From Linnemannia schmuckeri (lineage: Eukaryota > Mortierellomycota > Mortierellomycetes > Mortierellales > Mortierellaceae), in assembly GCA_029449235.1 (NCBI GenBank), contig JANATG010000001.1:4526001-4590000 (forward strand): a stretch of 64,000 bases of DNA. The letters are read 5' to 3'. Shown here in pieces: positions 1 through 10,369 of this stretch. The notes below the pieces were generated by a model that made no database searches, was not told the origin of the DNA, and was given only the letters and a program-made list of their open reading frames with translations. Position numbers and translations under genes: made by a program. Each line of letters begins with the position of its first letter. Position 1 is the first letter of the stretch.

Positions 1-383
1 CCAGCACTGACCGTCATTCTTGACTCTTTTTTGTCTCTCTCTCTCTCGCCCGTCGACCATGGCTGAGAGTGTTTACGCCTTGAAAAACGTATTGTTTAGA
101 CGATGTCACATTCTCAATGGAGGGAGCGTGTCTTCGGCGCCTAATTGTGCACGCATGCTTCATTGCGAAATCTGCTCACTTTTTAGGCTATCGTGCAATA
201 TATTTCCTTTACGGATTGACGAATCAAGTGAGTATTGATAATTTCATTGCAGAATTACGTTTATATAAAGGCAGCATCAAATAAAGAGTACTGAGAAGAA
301 AGATGTGCGGGTTTTGGATCCTTAGTAATAGCACGGGATTTAGTATATGAAATGGGCAGAGGTAGTAAGTCCAGAGGATCTAG
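1..383. other. intergenic, no gene recognised
   Basis: Contains a short CT-rich stretch (about 33-50) and an AT-rich stretch with TATATAAA near 261. A 59-codon ORF from the ATG at 59 has no recognisable feature. It lies downstream of the minus-strand gene ending at 384. Confidence 0.5.
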
Positions 384-1841
384 TTATGCCTTGCGCACGC
401 GAACAACGCCGGTGATAGTTCCTTGAAAAAGGGTCTTCTGATCGATAAGTCCAGCCATCTGTAATGTGTCAAAAATAAACCCGGTGCCGACGTACTGCTT
501 TGAGTCAATGCTGCCCGTTTCGGAATCGATGGATGTGTAGTAATAGTTGTCTAAAATGCCCGTACTGGTTGAATCCGGGAAAAGAGGGGTCTGGCGTACA
601 AAGGTGTAGATCTTCTTGTCAGCGAGTGATAGCTTGGGGACAGCCGAGGAACGGATCTTGTTGTTGACCCACTTCACGACACAGCCTTTCGAGTCGTCCT
701 CGAGGACATCTACACGCTCAATGCCTCCAACAAAGTTAGCAGAGCTAGGCTGGCTGGGTGGGGCACCGGCAGGGAGAGCCGGGTATGGGTAGCCATATGT
801 GCTGGCGACAAATATGGAGCGACCGGATCCAATGGGCGAGTTCTCGGACCCAGAGTTGTTGGACTCGAAGAGGGGGACCTTACAGACCTGACTTCCATCC
901 TGGGTGCGGTAAACAAGTAAGTTGACCAATGGTGAAGCATTGTCCACAATTGTGGCATACTCGTATCCAGACTGGGGACCAAAGAATGTTGGCGTGGATC
1001 CTGTACCCCAGCTCAATTGGCCAGGCTTGCGGGCTGGACCGCGGTCATATGCTTGGCGCCACAAAACCTTGATTGCGTTCAATGCGTCGTTGTGGCCGAG
1101 AAGATATGTCGCAAACGTCGTCGAAATCAAAGTTCCTGCTGGGCTGGTCGAGATGCTGTTGGCCACCCCTTCAATGCTCCCACCGGTTGCATTAAGCGGG
1201 AGAGTGACGACATTCTTGGTGACAGGATCGGCATACCCTGCCAAACCGTTCGCAGTTGCAAACCAGACGTATCCTTGCCAGTCTGGGGCGAGCCCCACTA
1301 CGGAATCACTGGCAGGGATCGGGGTCAATGGGAGAGAATCTGTGATGGTGAGTGCCCAATTGCCATTGGTGGACGACTTGCCGACGCGAAGCAGTTGGTT
1401 GTCACCATTGGTTAGGACAAGCTTGTCCTGATTGTCAACATAGGCATACACGCCCCCGAGAATGTTTCCCTTGGCAATCGCGAGCTCTGCGAGCGAGTTG
1501 ACTTCCTGGGAATCGAAGAGATGGATGGTCGGGGTCTGACCAAAGATAGTCGTGCACAGGCCAAAGATATAGCCATCAGATGTGCCCAGCAGGGTGGGGC
1601 AGGCGGATTGCAGCGCACGTCTGTTAGAATTGATGGTAGCGTTTCCTGGCCCGGCAAAAGGGGTGGTGTCGGACGATGCTGGATCTCCATGCATTGTTGC
1701 GAGTCCATTTTGGCCAATATAGGGGTTCTGAGGTGAGATTATAGGACCAAAGGTGGTGGCTGTCGAGAATAGGGGTGTTGACAGAAGCGTAATCGCTGTT
1801 GCCGCTGTAAGAAACTTGACTGGAAGTCTGAAGGCTGGCAT
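384..1841 (-). CDS. secreted protein, probable beta-propeller, family unknown
   Basis: A single-exon gene of 485 codons. The reading frame stays open to 1895, but that upstream codon is TTG; the first ATG is at 1841 and opens a typical signal peptide (MPAFRLPV, then a hydrophobic run ending near TATT), so I start there. The mature part has repeated beta-rich blades of the kind GYIFGLC, GGVYAYVDNQDKLVL, GYVWFATANGLAGY and GRSIFVASTYGY, which suggests a WD40- or quinoprotein-like propeller. I see no catalytic motif and no C-terminal anchor, so it is probably a soluble extracellular protein. A TATA box lies about 100 bases upstream. The fold is inferred; I do not recognise the family. Confidence 0.8.
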   Translation of the reverse strand: MPAFRLPVKFLTAATAITLLSTPLFSTATTFGPIISPQNPYIGQNGLATMHGDPASSDTTPFAGPGNATINSNRRALQSACPTLLGTSDGYIFGLCTTIFGQTPTIHLFDSQEVNSLAELAIAKGNILGGVYAYVDNQDKLVLTNGDNQLLRVGKSSTNGNWALTITDSLPLTPIPASDSVVGLAPDWQGYVWFATANGLAGYADPVTKNVVTLPLNATGGSIEGVANSISTSPAGTLISTTFATYLLGHNDALNAIKVLWRQAYDRGPARKPGQLSWGTGSTPTFFGPQSGYEYATIVDNASPLVNLLVYRTQDGSQVCKVPLFESNNSGSENSPIGSGRSIFVASTYGYPYPALPAGAPPSQPSSANFVGGIERVDVLEDDSKGCVVKWVNNKIRSSAVPKLSLADKKIYTFVRQTPLFPDSTSTGILDNYYYTSIDSETGSIDSKQYVGTGFIFDTLQMAGLIDQKTLFQGTITGVVRVRKA

Positions 1842-1940
1842 TCTGAGAGTGTTCTGAGGAGAAACGTAGAGGGGATGTAGGAAAGAAAAGGACAAGAAGG
1901 GAAGAGGCTAGGGAGCAGAGATAAAGGGTGTATATGCGAA

Positions 1941-1946
1941 TTTATA
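1941..1946 (-). promoter_or_regulatory. TATA box of the 384-1841 gene
   Basis: TATAAA on the minus strand, 100 bases before the ATG at 1841. This is the spacing seen for other secreted-protein genes in this window. Confidence 0.5.
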
Positions 1947-1949
1947 CCA

Positions 1950-3102
1950 GCAGGTGCGCATTGACATTTTATGAGAGCGCAACAAATTATATGCTTGGGT
2001 AGAAGCTTTGATCGCGACATACAAAAAAAGAGATATGGCAACATTCTTCGCCAACTCAATTGGGAGAGTTGTAGTTTGAAACGTGGTCGCGACGTGTTAT
2101 GACAACATTCTTCGTTGAATGGACGAATATTTGAATCTAGATCTAGATGCCACAGTATGAAACAATGGCGTGCGTATATTGTGGACCTGAGCAAAAGAGA
2201 AAAGCTCTCAATTTTTCATATTGCTTACTAAACATAAACATAACCGGAGAATATCTGTGTAATCGCCATTCCTTTAACGAATCGTTTCTGTCATAAATTA
2301 CATTGCTTGATACTTTTTGGATTGCGCTTGATTTGGTTGTGTTAACAAGCGTGAATTATCAAGAGCATAAAGCGTCCCAATTGTTCAAGTTCGGATAATC
2401 GCTTTGTAATAGTCTCCTAAATAATAAAACAAAATGTTCACATATAGTTGGTCCGAAGACGCCCAGGCTCATTTCAATTAAAATGCATTGTTGGACCCAC
2501 CTCTATGAAAAAAACGCCCCGAAATTTTTCGATCAACTCCAGACAGATCTTCAATGGATTTAAGTAGCGTTCCTGTAAACATCTTCAACAAACAATAGAT
2601 ACGTGGAACTCTGATGTCCATTACATAAAATGCCAAATCGTAGCCAAAGATCTGACATTCCCACAAAACTTACTCTGGAATACCTTTTATGATCTGTAAA
2701 TCAATTTCGCTTTTCATCATTCAAAATAGCTTCCATTGATCTTGTAGCTCGAGTTGCTCGTTCTGAGCCTTCTCGGAGGCTTGAACTCACCTATGAGGCC
2801 CACACATGACGTCCCAGTTGAGGAAAAGACAAAGCAACGAAAAATTCACTCATACATCTACAGTGTTAGCAAGTTTACTATGGTCGGAGACGCATTTGAA
2901 CTTACAGTTGTCGCCACACTTTCAGTGCTTGCCTGGCTTTTCATAGCATATCGACACTTGAGTCCAAACTGAGCACATAAATATGGTTTCACCGGAGCTC
3001 GTACGTTGCCTATTCTCCTTCCTTCTTAAACGCCTATCTATATATGAAAGTGGATGAAACTCTATTTTACAAAATATGAGAAAATATTTCTTAATATATA
3101 AT
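1950..3102. other. intergenic, AT-rich, nothing recognised
   Basis: Only short ORFs with non-ATG starts are present. I see no tRNA, no repeat and no coding signal. Confidence 0.5.
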
Positions 3103-3142
3103 AACTGGCCTGTGGCAGCCAAGCGTTCATAGGGACGTTGCT

Positions 3143-3176
<34 letters not shown>

Positions 3177-3235
3177 ACCGAAGCAGAATTCAGTAAGCGT
3201 TGGATTGTTCATCCACTAATGGGAAACAAGACCTG

Positions 3236-3268
<33 letters not shown>

Positions 3269-3455
3269 GCCTACTGACGAAATGCTGTTGCAATTGTAGT
3301 TGAATTGAACTTTGTCCTCAAGGAACCGTTCATTCGGACAATTAGTATCCGGGTCTACCTGAACAGGCGATGGCCCGAAGCTGTCATCCGTTGAGTTATG
3401 GCTGAATGCCTCTAAGTCAGAACCCCTGCTAGAGCGTGACGATTACCGCCTTTTC
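3103..3455 (+). repeat. 28S (LSU) rRNA 3' fragment, degenerate
   Basis: About 350 bases match the last part of large-subunit rRNA from memory. They begin at AACTGGCCTGTGGCAGCCAA, continue through GATCCTTCGATGTCGGCTC and GGGTTTAGACCGTCGTGAGA, and end at CTCTAAGTCAGAACCCC with GACGATTACC. Several substitutions and small indels show it is not a functional rRNA, and no rDNA neighbours are present. The left edge is the same base at which six other copies in this window end. This is the only copy here on the plus strand. Confidence 0.85.
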
Positions 3456-4865
3456 CCGGTTCTTAAGAATCATGGAGGAAGAATAAAGAACTGCTAGCCA
3501 AAATGTTCAATAAGCGACAAGGGAAAAAGGGTGGAAGAGAAGAATATGAATATGCTCTCCGGATTCCATTCCAAAGTCAGCATCAAAGGTAGACTCACTG
3601 AAATCAAAGGGATCATTTATGAATTCTCCACTAAACAGCGAGTGGCTATCATATATATTTGGAGGAGGCATGGGTCTGATGGTTGTTTTTGGAGTCCAGC
3701 AATGACATCCTCATCGTTTAATCTTGAACAGTGGACCATTCAGAAAGTCCAAAGGCAATGAATGCTTCCTACTTCATTATATATGAAATATATTTGCCAA
3801 TCATTGTTATTGACAATCAGCTGCTCGAATCTGTATTGACGATGACCAAAGCATGGGCAACACAGCCCATGAAAATCCTCCCATGGTGTGACCTGCAACC
3901 AAATCCGCCTAGTATTCTTCAGTGTGAAGAGGATGTTTGTGAGGTGTAAAATCATTACCGCCTGCGTTAGACTGGAAATAATGTTCCGAGTGAATGTGAG
4001 AGGAGCAGGGTACAAGAGGGTAGGGACAGTGGTGGAGGCGATCACTGAGGGTGGTGGACAAGAGTTAGAGGCAGAAGCAAATGATGTTTATTGTACAAGG
4101 AGCCAAGGTATTCATGTGCATGGAGTACAGAGGGATAGGAGGTAGGAATCTATCGATAGGAACGAGGGTAAGGTGAAATTAGGATCAAGAATGCAACGGC
4201 AATGGACATGATAACTTGACACGCACCTGCATGCCAATGGTAATAACTGACGCTTTCAACTCTCTCGTTTTCTCGCTTTAGGATAACTGTTCAGAAAGGT
4301 TGAGTTTTTCTTCACGATTTAGATAAAAAAAGGGAAACACTACCCGAGGATAGATCAGTTTATGTGTCGATTTGTATTCGAGAACTACGTAGCCTTTCAA
4401 AGCATCCCTCTTTTCACGTGTTCATTAAACCAGTGTGGAGATGATCATTGTAGCCGCTGGTAGCTGCACCTATGAACATTCCAGTGGACAATAAAGATAG
4501 CACTGAGATTTTGATCGCTTACCCTCCACACGCTATGTACTTTATTTTCAGGGCGCAGCACCAACCCACTAATATGTGTTCCAGTTGAGGTCTTTTTGTC
4601 TTTGAGTGAATGTTTTTGTAAGAAAAAAAACAAATCATTATTCAAGAGATGCGGCAACCGGTTTTGGATCGTCCGTCCGCCTTCCTTTTTTCTTTTTTGT
4701 AGGAAACCAACTGAACGATAACATCTGCTGATTTGCAATCAAGTGTTTGCGTTCATGAATAGAAACGTACCGATAGAAACACCATCTTTAGTGCTACTTC
4801 TTTTTTGTCTCAATGTTTTTGATTTTTGGCTATATGAGCATGAGGACCGGGTTGTTCTTCATGAT
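3456..4865. other. intergenic, nothing recognised
   Basis: Only short ORFs on both strands, none with a signal peptide, a known motif or a plausible exon pattern. Homopolymer runs of T and A occur near 4620-4700. Confidence 0.45.
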
Positions 4866-5173
4866 GCTACTCAGGGAGAGGGTCGAAGGCCAGAGTTGTA
4901 GGACCGCTGTTAAGTCAACAATTGGTACGGAGGAAAAGGGGTTGTAGATTGAAGGGAGGTTAATAGTCGGGGGTAGTGATAATAGTGTCCTAAGGAACCA
5001 CACGAAACGATACACTGCAGCGCGCCAGCGAAACTCTTGTCAGTACTGCTCTCGTCCAAGAAGTGATGTGTAAAAGGACAAAGAGCAGACAAGAGGACTG
5101 GGCACACTACTAATACTATGTCTACAAAGAATATGTGCTAATCTAAGGCATCGCCACCGCTGCCTAGCCATCA
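4866..5173 (-). repeat. dispersed 0.3 kb repeat, copy 1
   Basis: The reverse complement of this stretch aligns along its whole length with 38278-38587. Shared stretches include CTTGGACGAGAGCAGTACTG and CCTCTTGTCTGCTCTTTGTC. By eye the two differ at roughly one base in ten. A 65-codon ORF crossing it has a near-identical counterpart in the other copy, but no coding signal. Its class is unknown; a non-autonomous transposon or SINE is possible. Confidence 0.8.
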
Positions 5174-5174
5174 C

Positions 5175-5420
5175 CTTTTGCAGCATTGTTTCACGGGGGA
5201 GGGCTCGCGGCAGAATTATAGGAACGTTGTCAGTTCCACAATCGGTTCTACAAAACTGGACTCTATGCGATGCAGATGCTATCCGTTAGTCCAGTGTCTA
5301 TACAGTAAAGGAGACAAAGAACAACGAACAGCTTCTACCGCACATAAATACTACTCTAGAAGAACGATCGGCTACACTACTATGACGTCATCATTCTGGA
5401 GGGTGCCACTAAATTTGTAA
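5175..5420 (-). repeat. diverged tandem neighbour of the 0.3 kb repeat
   Basis: Landmarks recur in the same order as in the adjacent copy at 4866-5173: GGGGGAGGG for GGGAGAGGG, CAGAATTATAGGA for CAGAGTTGTAGGA, GTTCCACAATCGGT for GTCAACAATTGGT, and GGAGACAAAGAACA for GGACAAAGAGCAGA. It is much more diverged, which suggests an old duplication or nested insertion. Confidence 0.5.
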
Positions 5421-5440
5421 CACTTACAAGAACTTAAAAC

Positions 5441-5707
5441 GCGCCCTCACGTGGTGTAAGTGGTTGAACTGCATTCATCTTGTGGCTTACAAGAGGTCCT
5501 AAGATCAAACCCCAGTAAAATCGCAAAATCTCTCTATCTTCAGCCCGGGACGGCTTCAATGTCCCGTCTATCTTTCTTCAGCCTGGGATGACTTCAATAT
5601 CCCAACTACGTCCCCTTCTTATGTCTTTCAGTAGTCAAAGTCCGTCATAAAAACCAATAAAATTTTAAAGCCTCCTGCGGGTGGTATTGCAGACAAAAAA
5701 AAAAAAA
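5441..5707 (+). mobile_element. tRNA-derived SINE with A tail
   Basis: The 5' part resembles a tRNA with an internal polymerase III promoter: an A-box-like TGGTGTAAGTGG at 5452-5463 and a B-box-like AGATCAAACCC at 5502-5512. The body carries two imperfect copies of a block starting CTTCAGCC (5540s and 5580s). The element ends in 13 A residues at 5695-5707. The length of 267 bases, the pol III boxes and the A tail fit a SINE. I cannot assign the parent tRNA and see no second copy here. Confidence 0.6.
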
Positions 5708-5721
5708 CGCGGCCTCGAATA

Positions 5722-5815
5722 CTAATAAAGCAAGGATTGAAAGAACCGACATCGAAGGGTCAAAAAGCAAAGTCGCTATGGACGCTTTGCTGCCACAAGC
5801 CAGTTGACGGTTCTC
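5722..5815 (-). repeat. 28S rRNA-derived fragment
   Basis: On the plus strand the order is ACCGACATCGAAGGGTCAAA, then AAGTCGCTATGGACGC and CTGCCACAAGCCAGTT, the reverse complement of the large-subunit rRNA segment around GATCCTTCGATGTCGGCTC. It ends at the same rRNA base (AACTGGC) as the other copies. It sits 14 bases after the SINE A tail. Confidence 0.75.
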
Positions 5816-5984
5816 TTATATAACACACTCGTGAACTTGGATGAACCGCTATTTTTCTCCTTTAGACTATAGTTAACGCATTTGATTGATGTACTACACT
5901 CATGCGCCAAACTGGTATTATAAATGCACTGTGTCTGGAAAACAACAGCGAACCACTCTGTATTTCCTTGAACTCATTTGATAC

Positions 5985-6640
5985 TACCTTTGCTTCTCTC
6001 TGGCCTTGATCTCTCGTGTCTTTTGTCTTTATTCCCCTTTCTTTGTTTTCTGATCCTTTTCTTCTCTGCCCTTGTATCCCTTCTTATTCTGTTCTTGATA
6101 CTTTTTACGTTCCTACTTAGTCTCCTGGGCTGGGTGGGCAAAGTATCACGAGAGAGAGAGAGAGTTGATTTTATTCCCTCCTTGTTCACAACTAGCTTTT
6201 GTAGCCTGGTTGAGGACAAGTGGCGACTGTTTTCGTGAAATAAAAAGAAAAGGACGCGATCTCATGGAGAGAAACACACCTATACTTAACACTTCTTTGC
6301 TTTTCTCGCGTCCTCCTTTGCTTTCTCTCTGCTCTTGATCCCTTCCTTATTTCTCTTGAAGTCCTCTCTCTGCTTTTGTTCCCTCCCCCCTATTTTTCTT
6401 GATGCCTTCTCTCTCTGTCCTTGATCCCCCATGACTTTTTGCCTTTGTTCCCTTTCGTTTTTCTTTCTGAACCTCTCTCTCTCTGCTCTTGATCTTTTTT
6501 CGTGTCTGTCCTTTTGCTTTCTCCCTGCCTATGATCCCTCACTAATACCATCTTTCTCTGCCCTTCATCTCTTTTTGCTTTTGATCTTTTTTGCATGCCC
6601 CCTGTCTTTCTATGCCGTTGGTTCTTTTAGTGACCATTGG
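5985..6640 (+). repeat. pyrimidine-rich tract with recurring CTTGATC motif
   Basis: A T/C-rich stretch in which short units of the type CTCTTGATCCCTT recur irregularly (near 6003, 6332, 6418, 6486, 6577). Similar tracts follow or surround the other 28S-derived fragments at 34.2, 43.3, 43.9 and 44.1 kb. It has no coding signal. Confidence 0.6.
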
Positions 6641-6856
6641 CTCAGCATTCATTGGAGCTTTTCGGTGTCTTTCTAATTAAAAAGCATCGTTGGCGTTCTG
6701 TGTCTCTTCTATTCTACAATGTCTCTGATCTTTTTTGTCTGGCCCCTTTTTTCTTCCTACCCAAATGAGAAGAGTGCCTCCTCTGATTTGTCTTCCCCAT
6801 TCATGCAAAATGACAGTAAATCAACTTGTTTCGTTTCTTTTATGACCACTTCCGTT

Positions 6857-6865
6857 TATATAAAG
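6857..6865 (+). promoter_or_regulatory. TATA box, probable promoter of the 7197 gene
   Basis: TATATAAAG followed by a 5' leader with three copies of a 12-base unit (GCACCCTCGCAA, about 6939-6976). The same TATATAAAG occurs at 11887. The distance to the ATG at 7197 is long but is shortened by a likely leader intron at 7059-7151. Confidence 0.45.
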
Positions 6866-7058
6866 AGGGCGCACCTACCCAGCGTTCTGTACCGACACAC
6901 ATCCGATCCAATCTCAAGCCTTTAGCCTCGCAGCACAAACCATCGCAAGCACCCTCGCAAGCACCCTCGCAAGAACCACTTTTCGCAAAAGCCGCGCACG
7001 AATCGCCTCAACAGCATCTCTTAGAAACCTTGCAACAGCCCTTGCAGAATTCTCACAG

Positions 7059-7151
7059 GTAATGTTCACATCGCTCTCGAAATAGTAAGGAAGGAACTGC
7101 TTTTAGAAACTTCAATTAACATAAAGAGCTCAGCTCGATCATCAAACTTAG
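7059..7151 (+). other. probable 5' UTR intron
   Basis: Donor ACAG/GTAATG at 7059, a branch-like ATTAAC near 7115 and acceptor CTTAG at 7151 define a 93-nt intron in the leader of the gene starting at 7197. Inferred from splice motifs only. Confidence 0.4.
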
Positions 7152-7196
7152 GTCAACCGCTTCCGTCACACCGTTTTTGTTTCTGTTAATTACCAC

Positions 7197-7592
7197 ATGG
7201 CTATCATCACTCATCTATTCACTTCCGCGGCTTTGCTTGCGTGCCTCACCGTTATGCTACAGACGCATGTTTGTGCTATTCCAGCTTTGGATCCTCAAGC
7301 CATCGCCCCGGTGCTGGAAAAAAGAGACCCTGATGAGTTTTGTGTGTACTACTACAACGAGCGGAATTTCAAGGACCAAGTCGGATTTTCCTGTGGTGAC
7401 CTTGGTCCCGGCGAGAGAAATGGAACTCCCAAGGCATACTGGAATATTCGTTCGTTGAAAGCCCCAGAGTGGTTGGAAGTAACGTTATATGATCATTTCT
7501 ACTACCAAGGCAACTCTGTGGTTTACCAGGGAGATCAAAAGGTTATCCCACGCTTTTTTGCAAACAGTGTGAAATACAAGAACACGAAATGA
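7197..7592 (+). CDS. small secreted beta/gamma-crystallin-like protein
   Basis: 131 aa. Residues 1-27 form a signal peptide (hydrophobic LLACLTVML, ending near VCA). A short spacer with a KR dipeptide near residue 43 could be a Kex2-type cleavage site. The rest reads as one or two Greek-key motifs: FCVYYYNERNF, then a Cys and a Gly-rich turn, and LYDHFYYQGNSVVYQG followed by ANSVKY at the end. This aromatic Y-x(4)-Y/F-x-G pattern with a late S-V/I-K-Y/F strand is typical of beta/gamma-crystallin folds. It is probably an extracellular or wall protein. A second small secreted protein ending in SIKF lies at 44504. The fold is inferred and the role unknown. Confidence 0.75.
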   Translation: MAIITHLFTSAALLACLTVMLQTHVCAIPALDPQAIAPVLEKRDPDEFCVYYYNERNFKDQVGFSCGDLGPGERNGTPKAYWNIRSLKAPEWLEVTLYDHFYYQGNSVVYQGDQKVIPRFFANSVKYKNTK

Positions 7593-7599
7593 GTTGTAT

Positions 7600-8540
7600 A
7601 CAGTGCTTTTTTTTTCTTTTTTTTCTTTTTTAATTCTTATTTACAAATATCACTTCGTCTGTTATGGAACCTCTCATAATTCCAATTTTTAAATGAACTT
7701 TGTTGAAGTCGTGTCTGACCTTCATATCTACAAAACTTAGCCCCCCATTTCTTTTCTACATGAACAAGGTCGATAAATGGAAAATGGAATCGCCCCCGAG
7801 GTTTAAGAAAAATAGAGTACTGTCCAGATTCAGCAGGTCGTCGCCTTGGGGTCTCTGGGCGCTTCACACGAAATGGGATATCGGCTTGTTCCACTACAAG
7901 TCGATATTGAGATTTTTTTCTCTAAAGGTTTTAAGCCATCTGCTTGCGATTGTTGAATCCAGCACCCATCGTGATCGTCGTTGTCAACAAGCTACGCCAT
8001 AACGGGCCAGAGCCTTTGTATCAAAACCTGTTTTAAGAAACAATTCGAAAACATAGACAGAAATTCGAACTACTGGTATAACAGAACATCGCAGTTCCTG
8101 GCGAAGATATTGTACTGAAACCAACATCCGCTGACTCTCCATGATCAAGGGGCAATCATTTAAGAAGGATATTGCCGGGTCCTCCCTAGCGCAACATATC
8201 ACATAGACATTTTTTGTATACTATATCCCTTACAACTCCCAATCCTGCGTCGTCTAAGACCTGACTGCGAATGAAAAAAAATGGACATGGATGGGATTGA
8301 AAGAAAAAACGAACAAAGGAAATCAGGCAAATAAAGCATTGCGCGCAAGGCACCAATACAAAAAGAAAAGGACGAGTGCAACAATACGAAAGAACCTTAG
8401 CCCAGCGTCTTCTACAGTACTCTAGTGTCTTGGCAGAACATATTTGGTCTGCGTTCATTTATTGAAGTGATCTGCCAAAGCGAAATACTCCCGGGTCGTT
8501 TTATTCAAGTCTGATCTGCTTATCCTTGTCCAGATCCTTG
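7600..8540. other. intergenic, nothing recognised
   Basis: Starts with a T-rich 3' flank of the 7197 gene (7605-7635). The ORFs present have no motif, and I see no repeat shared with the rest of the window. Confidence 0.45.
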
Positions 8541-8559
8541 CTGTTGAATTTTACGCTCT

Positions 8560-9010
8560 GGCAGCACGTCATTGCTTTTAGACCAGTGCTCTGTCGATAT
8601 CAATCGTTCAAGTCGAGATCCTGAGTCTGACAGTTCCTACGCCTCTTTTCCAGTGATGACCGTGTTGTAAGGATCGACCTCACCAATTTTTGCTCTTGGG
8701 GGTCGATGGTCGGCTGAGTCCTGCTTACTTTGTAACCTCATTAATGAATGACAGTGGATCAGTCTTAGGACTGGCGTCCCCAACTGACTTGAGACTTTGT
8801 GCAAGGCGCTCATACCAGCCGGCCTTGGTGCGAAGAGTGTAGGGTAGCAAGGTAGCTGATTTAATTCCAGCTCCACTTCGTCCTCCTACAAGCATGGCTC
8901 CTTGACCTCGTATACATCATACAAGTCGAGATGGTGCGGTTGCAAAAGCCCATAGCGAGCGAGTTCATGGGGGTCCATGTCTTGAATCAGAAGATAACGA
9001 TGCAGCGAAT
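8560..9010 (-). pseudogene. decayed protein gene, family unknown
   Basis: Two frames on the minus strand read as convincing protein but are broken apart. From about 9010 one frame gives DMDPHELARYGLL and HHLDLYDVYEV. After a one-base shift near 8895 the next gives MLVGGRSGAGIKSATLLPY, TKAGWYERLAQ and DPLSFINEVTK, then a stop. Further pieces follow downstream. I cannot find an intact start or end. The composition is that of a soluble protein. It is a relic of a gene whose family I do not recognise; a complete homologue elsewhere in the genome would be expected. Confidence 0.55.
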
Positions 9011-9039
9011 TGAGATTAATGTTGGGTTGATGAAAAAGT

Positions 9040-9800
9040 CAGGTTATGAGTGTCCTCCTCGCCACTAGCCCTTGACTGCGCCCGTTTTCGTGGCCTTTAT
9101 CAGTGTCCATTTGCATTCCTATCCCTTCGTCTGTCGCGAGTCACATATCCCACCCGCAAAAATTGGAAGCAAATTTGCGTCCAAAACCATCTGGGGGATA
9201 CTTAAGTCAGAGAATAGCAGTCACAAAAGAAGAATGAAAAGGAAAATTGGAGGGAGAGTGAGGGAAAAGAGAGGAGGTTGGAACAAAACAAATTCACGCG
9301 CACTCTACTCGCTAGGCCTTTCTTCCCGTTTCCCTCCCTTTTCTGCCAATACCACCCCCTCATTTCCAGTAATCGGTAGGACGCATCGATGATGCACGAA
9401 TGCCTATCGAAAAGACCAGCCGCCTTTAGCCCATATGCTAATTGAAAAAAAAGTGCTGAGAAACATCTTCAATTGCTAGATGGGCAGGAGAGGGTAAAAG
9501 AGAACGAATAAAAATTCTAGTTTGTGAAGGTTTCGACCCATCAACCGATGTGAGCATACATTTTTTTCAGTCCCAGGAAACAGCACACAGATTTGCTTAT
9601 TGGTTGGTACTTCACTTACCTTGCAATCGAGGGCAAACCTAAAAAAAAAAAAAAAAAAAAAAAAAAAGGTGTGAAAAAGAGTCGGAGGCGTAATGAGCTG
9701 TGTAAAAAAATTTGGAGGCGCTAAGTACTTTGTTCAGCTGAGGCTTTTCTATTATCCTGATACTTCCCTTCGCCGGTAACCAATCTGACAGAGAAAGAAT
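9040..9800. other. intergenic with a 27-base A run
   Basis: No gene seen. A run of 27 A residues lies at 9641-9667. A B-box-like GGTTTCGACCC lies near 9528, about 110 bases before it, which could mark an old SINE, but I see no convincing A box. Confidence 0.4.
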
Positions 9801-9808
9801 AGAGAGCA

Positions 9809-9816
9809 TATAAAAG
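9809..9816 (+). promoter_or_regulatory. TATA box of the 9912 gene
   Basis: TATAAAAG about 100 bases before the ATG at 9912, followed by a pyrimidine-rich leader, as in the paralogues. Confidence 0.6.
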
Positions 9817-9911
9817 GGAAAGCCGATTCCTCTCTCGTTCTTTACCTCAATCTTTCCTCGCTCATACGTTGGAAACCCTCCTCCCATCTCAAACACAAAC
9901 ACTCAAAAAGT

Positions 9912-10361
9912 ATGCATTTCTCAAAGACCGTCCTATTCTTCACCCTTACCCTCCTCTCCGTGCCCGAGTTCGTCTCCGCTCAACAAACCTCGGACAACAA
10001 CGAGGCCTGTAAGTAATGCCTAATCACCGCCAGGATCAAACAAGTCCCCGCTTGCGAAGGAAGCACTTCCACTCCCAGAAACAGCGGAAACAACAGCAGC
10101 ACTATGACCCCAAAGGAAAGGGTCTGTCAATGCGGGGCCGCCGATTCAGATGCATGGATCTCGTCGTGTACCAAATCCGATTTGTGCGACAACTTGACGG
10201 CACACGTTTTGCGGAGCATGTATGGAGGAGTCAAAGTCGCTTGTATCTCCGCCAGAATCTCTTCTACCTCTGGCGCTGGCGGAATGTCGTCCTTAGTGTC
10301 GCGGAGTGGTGTTGTTAGAGCAACAATTGCTACCACCTTTGCTCTTAAAGCGTTCTTGTAG
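9912..10361 (+). pseudogene. eight-cysteine GPI-type surface protein with one in-frame TAA
   Basis: From the ATG at 9912 the frame is open to the TAG at 10359-10361 (149 codons) except for one TAA at 10014-10016 (codon 35). The product would have a signal peptide to about residue 23, then the family pattern C-K-stop-C, VPAC, VCQCGAADSDAWISSC, a further Cys pair, and a hydrophobic C-terminal tail for GPI attachment. The stop sits exactly between the first two conserved cysteines, where paralogues have S, T, G or K. The TGTAAGTAATG there also resembles a splice donor, but none of the nearby AG acceptors I tried restored the frame. The nearest relative is the copy at 11018. A recently inactivated gene is the simplest reading. 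Confidence 0.75.
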
Positions 10362-10369
10362 ATGATTCG

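Noticed and set aside
3103..3455. Functional rRNA gene
   Set aside because: The 28S-like sequence is a fragment with many changes and without the rest of the rDNA unit, so I list it as a derived repeat.
5978..6676. Hydrophobic ORFs (81-86 codons) and their basic mirror ORFs
   Set aside because: They come from a pyrimidine-rich tract; any frame gives Leu/Phe/Ser on one strand and Arg/Lys/Glu on the other.
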